Program-made: the position numbers and the translations under genes | Notes under the pieces: generated by a model | The model's input: only the letters and a program-made list of their open reading frames with translations | Database searches by the model: none | Told to the model about the DNA's origin: nothing | Shown: positions 26,701-35,700 of the stretch, in pieces | Layout of the letters: each line of letters starts with the position of its first letter | Position numbering within the stretch: the first letter of the stretch is position 1 | DNA from: Rhizomicrobium sp. | GTDB lineage: Bacteria; Pseudomonadota; Alphaproteobacteria; Micropepsales; Micropepsaceae | NCBI GenBank assembly: GCA_037200985.1 | Contig: JBBCGJ010000001.1 | Location: forward strand, 434,001-498,000 | DNA: 64,000 bases | Direction: 5' to 3'

Positions 26701-29700
26701 GAAGCTGGCGCCCTGGCCGCTGAAATTGACGACCCACAAGGTCTTGGTGCCGCCGCCGGACGCGCTGCCGCCGCTGCCGGAGACCGCGGCCTTCAACGAA
26801 GGCGTGTTCAGCACGCTTGCGCCCTGAACCTGGCTCGGACCGGTCGCCAGCTTGAGGCCGGGGAAAGCCGCCTCGAAATCGGCGGCGAATTGGGTGAGCG
26901 ATTGCGTATCGGAACCGGCCGCGACCGCGAAAGGCTGTGCCGCCACGGCGGTGCGGCTGGACACCACCTGCGGCGCGTTGAGGAAGCCGGTGGCGACGCA
27001 ATCGGGATCGCGGCTCACCGTCAGGGTCACGCCGAGGTCGAGGATGGCCGTGGCGTTGGCCGGCGTGACATCGGCGTCGAGGGCGAGCGTCAAGGGCGGC
27101 GCCAGCACGGTGCGCGCCTGCAGGACGAGCGCCGCGGCCGCAGCGCCGACGTCCGAGACCGACAGCGGCGTGCCGTCGCGCTCGGCATTGATGCGCGCGG
27201 TCAGGAGCCCGAACGTGTCCTTCGGATAGACGGTGTAGGGCGTGCCGCCGACCGTCACGCTGCCGCCCGCAGGCAGCAGGTTCGGAAGCGTGGCATTGGC
27301 GGCGGCGAAAGTACCGGCGTCGTAGCCGTATTGCGCGGCGACGGCGCCCAATGTCTGGCTGCCGGTGGTCGCCATCGGCGTCGTGACGAGCGCCGCGCGG
27401 GGCTGGAGGATGCCGGTGATGTTCGCGGCCTGGGCGGCGAAATCGTCGATGCTCAGTCCGAGCGCCCCCGCGACGCCGGCAATGGTCGAGGCCGGGCCCG
27501 GCGTGGTCGTCTTGCCGTTCAGCGCGATCGGCGTTCCGTTGAACGGGCCGGCGATGTCGGCGTTGGTGTTGCACAGGGCGGCGACGCTGAGGCCGGGGAA
27601 TTTGCCGGCGATGCCGCCCAGCGTGTTGGCGGCCTGGATCGCATAGAGCGCGGCGCTCAGGCCGGCGACATCGGCGACATAAGGAATGGCCAGCGCCGCG
27701 GCGTCTACGAAGGCAAGGCCCGGATTGCTCTCCAGGATGGCTGCGACGGTCGCGCCATTGGCCAGCGCGAGATTGCCCAGGGTGTCGCCGAGCGCGATGG
27801 GCTGGGGCTCGGTGGCGATGAACAGCGGCGTGCTGATCGGCCAGAGGCCCGGGACTTCGGCGTTGCCGAGCAGCATTTGCTGCGCAGGCGTGCCGGTCTG
27901 GCCGGCGGGCGGACCGAAATCGGCGGCAAGCGAATCCAGCGTATCGGTCACGACCGTCAGCACGCTGGCGACCGTGAGCTCGGTGCCGGCCGGGAAGAGG
28001 CCGTCGAGATATTGGTTCGCCATCGCGGCATCCGTCACGGTGACCGGATCGCCGGTGGCCTTGGCAAAGGCGCCCGCGGCGTCGGTCAGGCTCTGGCCGG
28101 CGGTCACGACGAGGCTGACGGTGTCGTAGGTCAGCGTCAGGCCTGCCGTCAGCGGCACCGCGGCGTTGCTGGTTGCAAGACCCGGGACGCCCCCCGTGCC
28201 GTCGGGGATCTGCGCGCCGACCTGCTGCGCGATCGCCGACAGGGACAGGCTGCTGGTGTCGGACACGGTGTAGATGCGGGCCGCCGTGGCGACCGACACG
28301 CCGCCGGCGAGCGGCACGCTGCCGTTCTGCGCGGCGAGCTGCGGCACGCCGATCTTGATGCGCGCGCGGCCGACGATGGACTGCGCCGTATCGGCCGACG
28401 CGGTGAGGTAGTCATAGGGCACAGTGAGCGCCGTGCCCTGGCCCCACAGGAGATCGGCGCGTGCATTGCCGTTGATCCTGCCGAGGCTTGCGGGCGGCAC
28501 GGCAAAGCCGCTGGCCGGATCGCTCAACTGCTGCAGGTTGAGGAACGGCGTGCCGGGGCCGAGCTGCGCCACGTCCGGATAGATATTGCCGAGGCTCGTC
28601 AGATAGACATAGGCCGAGTTGGCCGTGCCCAGGAGGTATTGCCGGGCGAGCACGCCGACGGTGTCCGGCGCGGCGATCGGGCCGAGCGACGTCCCCAGGC
28701 TGCAGGTGACGTCCTCCTGCTGCAATTGATAGGACGCCGTCTGGTACTGAAGCGCGGCCTTGCCGGCGCGCAGGGCGGCGGCGGTCGGGTTGCCCGGATT
28801 GGGAACGCCGGCCGGCATGTCGAGCGCCGCGTCGTCGGGCAGATACTGGCCCATGGCCAGGCTCATCGCGACATGGAGGTTGCCGCCGGCGGCGGCCGCG
28901 AAGCGATAGGACAGCGTCGCGGACGGCCAGGAGGTCAGTGCCATGATCGAATCGGTGTAGCCGACGAACTGCTGCAGGGGATTGAGCACGGAATTGACCG
29001 TGCGGTTGCCCAGCACGTCCTGCAGCGCGAGGTCGATCGTGGCGCCCGAACCGATGCCGATGCCGGCATAGGGATTGGCGGAGGGCGGCGGCAGCCCCGC
29101 GCAATCGACGGCGTCGTTCCTTGTGGCGAAGGCCACCAGCGAGAAGATCTGCTGATAGTCCCAGGGCGTGCCGGCCGCCGCGTCCGGCGGCGTGGTGGGG
29201 CCGGCCGGCAGGCCTTCATTGCTCGCGGTGTAAGCCGCGGTCTGCGCGAGCTGGAATCCGAGCAGGTTGAACAGCGTGCCCAGCGCCTGCTGCGGCGTCT
29301 CGCTGCCGGGATCGGGGGCCTGCGGATCGGCGCGGGTGACGGCGAAGCCGATATTGCCGGACGGCAGGTTGGCGCCCAAGAGCAGCATGTTGTCGCCGAT
29401 GAGGATGGAGGCGCCGGCGGCGAGGATCGCGCCGTCCGCATTGGCCAGCGCCAACACCGACAGGTCGACCGAATGGCTGCGGGCGATGCTGGCGAAGGTA
29501 TCGCCCGCCTGGATGGTGTAGTCCGCCTGGCCGGGGACGATCATTATGGCGCCCGCGGCCAGCAGGCCGGCCGCCGTCGCGTTGAGCGCGGCCAGCGACT
29601 GCGGATCGAGGAAGTCGTAAAGCTGCGAGATCGAGGCCAGCGTGTCGTTCACCGCCACGACCTGCGCCGGCGTGCCGGCGAGCTGGAGCAGGCCGTTCGG

Positions 29701-32700
29701 TTGCAGCAGGCCCGTCTGGTTGGCGATCTGCGTCCCGAGCGCCGCCGGCGTGAGGCCCGCGCGGGTCGCCAGCGCGGCGAAGGTGTCGCTGGGCAGCACG
29801 GTCTGGCCGGCCGCCTGCGTCCCCGGGATCATCGTGCCCATGATCGTCTGGTTGATCACCGCGAGATCCGACGCATTCAGGCCGAGATAGGCATAGGCGC
29901 CGGCGATGGACGCCAGCGTATCGCCGCCGGCGACGGTGTGGGTGACGGCCTGGAAGGCGAGATCGTAGGCGCCCGCGTCGACCGCGTCGCCGACCAGCAT
30001 CGCGTTGTTGAACGCGAGCGCGACCGCATCGCCCGCGGCTTGCGCGTCCAGCACGCAGACGATCTGGATCGTGGCCTGCTGGCCGACGGAGAACAGAGTG
30101 CCGGGCAGGCCCAGCGTATGATCGGCTTTGGCGTAGTTGAGATAGTACCCGCCGGTCTTGACCACGCTCACTTCCCACAGCATCTGAAGGAAATCGAGCG
30201 CATCCGCCGGCGCGAGCGTCGCGATCGGCGATTCCGTCAGGCTGGCGGTGCGCAGCGCGACGGCGAGACCGGCGGAGCTGACCAGCTGGGGACCGTGGCT
30301 CTCGGTGGAGAGATTGGTCTTGATCAGGAACGTCTCCGAACGATCGAGCGCATCCGATACGACGATGCCCGACGAATTGGTGGAGGATTGATCGGGATAG
30401 GCGATGTAGAGCGTGGCTCCGGCGCCGTTCGCCTGCAGATAGCTCCACAGGGCCAGCAGCCGCGCCGTGCCGTCCTGGTCCGCGCCGAGCACGAGATAGG
30501 TGCCTTGCGCGGCGGTCTGCGGGATCTGGATGTCGATATCGATGACGGTGGCGTAGCGCGTCGCCGACAGGACGGAATACGTCACCGAACCGTCCGACTG
30601 CGTGGTTCCGGCCGCGGCCTGATAGGGCAGCTGGCCGGTCGGGCTGGCGGCCAGCGCATCGTTCATGGCATTGGGGATCGACCAGAAGACCGCCTTGGCC
30701 ACTTTCTGGCCCTGCGGCACCAGGCCGGCCGGCAGGTCGGGCGAATTCCACGGGATCAGCGCCGATGGCGGCTGGCGGTCCGGGCTGTAGGCATAGATCG
30801 GTACCGGCAGGATCGCGGTGACACCGTTGTCCAGCGTCAAGGTCGAGAAGTCGGTGATCCGCGCGATCTCCGCGGCGTCGAGCGGCATGACCAGGCTCGC
30901 GCCTTGCAGCGACAGCCATGCCGGCGTGCCGTTGGTGGTGAGCGTGAAGCCATAGCCGTCCGGCAATGGCAGGCCGAGCGGAAATTCCTGCCCGGTCAGC
31001 GCGTACATCGGATAGGCGGCCGGCGGCGGCGGGGGCGCGGGCTCGCCTTCGAATTGCGGCGCCGGCAGGCGCAGGCCGCTCAACATGAAGCGCGAGGTCA
31101 TGTTGAGGGCGTTGGTGAAGTTGCCCGAAACGGCCATCGCATCGATCAGGGCGTCGAAGTTCATGCCCGGAATGGCGTTGATCGTGAGCTGTACGCCCGT
31201 GCCGGCGAATAGGTTGGCGGCGAGCGCGACGCGGTCGGCAAGCTGCTCGACCGACAGATCATAGTCCTGGGCGATCTGGCTGAGGCTCTCTCCGTTCGCG
31301 ACGACATGGCTCACGGACGGAACGGTCAGCGGGGCGCGGGGCGCCAGCAGCGAGGACTGGCTCCAGACCGCGGCCGGCAGCGCCGCCAGTTGCGCCAGCG
31401 TGACGCCGTACTGACGGGTCAGGTTGGCGAGCGAGCTGATATAGGGGACCGTGATCCAGGTGCCGGCGGTCAGCGGCTTGGCGGGATCCAGGCCGCCATT
31501 CCATTGCTGCAGGCTCTGGACCGCGGCCGCCTGCGTCGCATCGCCCGGCGCAAAATAGAGCTGCGCGATCGCGGTGAGCGTGTCGCCGGCTTTCGCGGTG
31601 TAGGTGAAGAGATAGCTCGCGCTGGTCAGCGGCGAAACGTCGGGCAGGCTCACGGCCTGGCCGGCGACCAGCGTGACGAGCGGATTGTTGGCCAGCAGAG
31701 ACGATAGCGTGACGTCGGGATATTGCGCGGCGATGCTTGCGACGGTCGCGCCGGCCGCGGTGGTGATGCTGGTATTGGGCTGGCCCACGACGGGAAGCGA
31801 CAAGGTTTGTCCGGTCGCCAGCACCAGCCCCGGATTGGCCTTGTCGAAGGCATCGGGATCGATCGGGATCGCCTGGCCGTACCAATAGGCGAGAAGGCCC
31901 TGGAAGGAATCGCCGTCGCGGGTCGCGGTGGACAGCGTCCCCAGCGGGATCGCCTGCCCGGCATTGAGCAGGGTCTCGCTCTCGCCGTTCGCGGTCATCA
32001 GGGCGAGCAGCGACACGCCGAACTGGCTCGCGAGGCCGGAGAGCGAGTCGCTGCCCTGTGCCGTCAGCGCGATGTCGCCGAGCGAAAGCGCCGTGCCGGG
32101 CTGAAGGATGGTGCTGTCGGCCTGGTTGGCGACCGCCACGCCTTCGATGCTGAGCGACAAGGGGACCAGCAGCACGGTGCCCGGCTGCAAGTCCTGGAAC
32201 GAAACGGTCGGATTGGCCGCTTCGAGCTGTGACAGCGACACGCCATAGGCCTGCGCGATCGACAGCCCCGTCTCGCCCGCCACCACGTCGTGCAGCACGC
32301 GCATCCCGGGGATGTTGAGCTTCGTGCCGGGCTGCAGCTGGTCGAAATCGATCGACGGGTTGGCCTGTTGGATCTCGGCCGCGCTGAGCCCGAAGCACGC
32401 GGCGAGGCCGGCCAGGGTGTCGCCGGCGATGGTGGTGTAGACCACGCCGGTCGCCGGGATGAAAACGATCTGCCCGGCGGTGGGCTCCCGGTCTTGATAC
32501 TGCGGATTGGCGGCGGCGAGCTCGGCCGCCGTGAGCCCGAACAGGCCCGCAATGCCAGCAAGCGTGTCGCCGCCGCGGGCGGTGTAGTCGTTGTTGAAGC
32601 GGTTGGCGACGCTGGTCAGCGTCGCGGTGGCGACGTCGGTCTGCGACAGATCGAGCGTGTAATCGCCCAGAAGCGTCGTCGCGGTCTGGACGAGATTCTG

Positions 32701-35700
32701 GCAGAGCATCAGGAAGTAGTAGCGGAAGATGAAGACGCCCAGCGTGTCGTTGACGACGTCCGCCGCCGCCCTGGCGCCGCCGGTGTTGCGGGCGGCGAAT
32801 TGCGCGGCCAGCGCCGCGAAATAACTCTGGATCTGCGCCTCGTAGTCGCCGACGGGCCGGCGGTTGTTCCAGAACTGGATCGAATAGCCGGGCACGCTCA
32901 TCTGGATTTCGGGCGGCATCGCCAGGATCGCCGCCGGAATCTCGCCGTCGCTGTCGGTCACGGGACGCGGCGAGACGGTGAAGACGAGGTTGTTCGCGGT
33001 GAACAGCGATTGCAGCGCCGCGTAGGAGAACACCGAATCCGCCACGCCGGGCTGCTTCAGCGCATCTTCCACTTCGGACAGCAGCGCCGCCGACACGGAG
33101 GGATGGGAATGGCCAAGCGCGTCGACCACCCATTCGAGCAGGAAGCCCATGAGCACATTGGCGCCGTAAGCCGGATCGCTGGAGGTCGGGATGCCCATCA
33201 GCAGCGCCAGCACCGGCGCATCGGCGCCGCTCATGGCCGGAGCTCCGGGAAATCCGAAATCGCTCGCGAGCGCCTGCGAGATCAACGGAATGGCGGTGAC
33301 CGGGATGACGGTCTGCGCTGCGGCGATACCCGCGCCGAGCTTCTTCTGCCGGCGCAGAAGGCGGCCGCGCTTGGCCAGGGCGCGCGGCGGGCGCGCGCGC
33401 AGGCGGGAATAGGCCGGGTGGCGCAGCAGCGTCGCCGGGCGGCGCCGGCGATAGCGATTGCTGCCCAGGGCCGGCGACCGGCCGGTACTGTCCACGATCC
33501 ACGGCGTCGTTTGATCCGATCCGATGGTGAAGCTCTCGGTGATCGTCGCGCTGAAACTGAAGGAGATGCGCACGAACAGGATCTTGATGCTCACGCGCAC
33601 GCTCACGCCGGCGCTGATCGAGAGCAGCACGGCCTTGTAGCTTTCGGCGTCCAGCGTGATCGAGGCGTAGACGGTCAGGCTGACGCTGGCCTGGATGATG
33701 CCGAAATCGACCGTGGCATAGACGATGCCCACCACGGCGACCGTGCCGGTCATGTGGAAGAAACGTTCCGACGGCAGGTTCTGCTGGGACGGATTGTACC
33801 AGGCGAGCACACCCTGCAGCATGCCGCCGACGGTGATGCTGATCCCGCCCGACATGATGCCGATCGAGATGGTCTTGCCGACGCCGACCTGCAGGGCGAA
33901 GCCCAGCTCCAGCACCGGGCTGAAGCTGCCATTCGTGATGACCGGGACCGAGGTGGAGGTCTGCCCGTCGAGCACCGCGAAGTAGAAGCCGCCATAGCCG
34001 ATGAACGGGAACACCTGCACGGAGAACGAACGCGAGAAATCGGTCAGGCTCGGCGGGAAGCCGACGTCGACCTTGAAATTGCCGTTGGTGTAGATGTCGA
34101 GCGTCACGATCGGCAGCGTGATCGACACCTCGCCGAATTCGAGATGCCGCATCGCATCGGGCAGGGTCAGCTCGATGTGGTAGACGCCGAGATTGTCTGC
34201 GACCTTGCGGTACAGGATCTCGAATTGCAGGCCGGCGAAGATGCCGGCCTTCTCGCCGGACAATTTGATCAGCAGGCCGTATAGATTGGGATCGTTGAAG
34301 ATCACGCTCAGACTGACCGTCGACATCGCGGTGAAGCGCGTGCCGATCAGCCAGGAGCTGCTCGCGTCGTAGGTCAGGCCCGGCAATTGGGTGGCCGGGT
34401 TCTGCGTCGGATTGCCGACCGGGACCATCGCCTTCTCGAGCGCGGTGATGACCCCGTTCATGGTGGCGGGCATCTCGCCGCGCAGCGTCATGTGCTGGCC
34501 GAGGCCGAGATATTCGAGATCGAAGAGCTGCGTGCCGGCGCCCGGCACCACGGGCGGCGCCTCGTTGAGCGGATCCCAGGTCAGCGGCGCGGCGCCGTTC
34601 TTGCCGTAGTCCTGGCCGAGGAAATTGCCGGTGAGCTGAAGGCTGAACTTCGCGTTGCCGTATTGGCGCGTGTAGACGAGCTTGAAGTTCTCGATATCGA
34701 TGAAGCCGAGGTTGATCGAGACGCCCATGTCCACCTCGATCGCCTTGGTATTGAGGTGGACCTTCACGGTCAGGTTGGGGAGCGCGATCTTCTGCAGGGC
34801 GTCCCAGGGCGAGGAGAGGCTGATGGCTTTCCCGGGCTCGGCGAAGGACAGCAGGAAGATGAACAGGTCGCCGATCGTGCTGTTGTCCAGACTGATCGCC
34901 ACGTAGGGATCGGCGGGATCCTTGTGATAGGTGATCGAGAGCTGCCGGTAGGAGAAGGTGATGTCCGTCGTCGTCGGGCTGAAGACGTAGGAGACCTGAA
35001 GGACGAGGTTGTTGATGTCGAGCGTGCCGATCACCGAACCCGAATAGGTCACCGGACCGTTGGCGGCGGCGCGCTGCGATTGCAGGCTGAAATCGGCGGT
35101 GATGGTGACGGGCAGGATGTCCATCGCCCATTGCGCCTTGGCTGCCAGCGCGTAGGTGTTCTGCGAGGAATCGAAGGTGCAGGCCAGCGCCAGCAGATCG
35201 ATCTGCGGCAAGGCCTGGCACGGGAACGGCAGAAGCTTCTGGACGATGGTGGTCAGGCTGACCGATTGCGCGTTCAGCATGCCGCTGAAGATCCAGCCGC
35301 TGCTTCCCGACGTGGTCACCGCGGTGATGCTGAGCGGCAGGTCCAGGAAGACCACGTCGGCGCCGATGCTGACCGACGACAGCGATGAGCTCTGCGAGAG
35401 GCCGAGATAGAGATTCTCGAGCGACAGGAGCGTCAGCCCCGGCACCAGCGAGATCGACCAGCCGCTCGACGCGCTGACGGCGCCGTTGAACTGATAGGTC
35501 ATGTCGTAGGGCGACAGCGTCAGGCTCAAGGTCTCGACCGTGAGCCCGGTTTGCGGCAGCTGGGGGACGCCGGGGATGATGGTGATCAGCTCCGAGACGT
35601 CGAAGGTGGCGGCGTTGTAGGCCTGCACGATCGCGCCCGGCAGCGTGAAGGTCGTGGTGCATCCGAGGGACGATCTGCCGTTCAGCTCGAATGTGCCCTG

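Noticed and set aside
25603..31212. Very long plus-strand open frame (1869 codons) opposite the giant gene
   Set aside because: It is rich in Arg, Gly and His with no recognisable motif. It is the antisense shadow of the LysM protein caused by high GC and strong codon bias.
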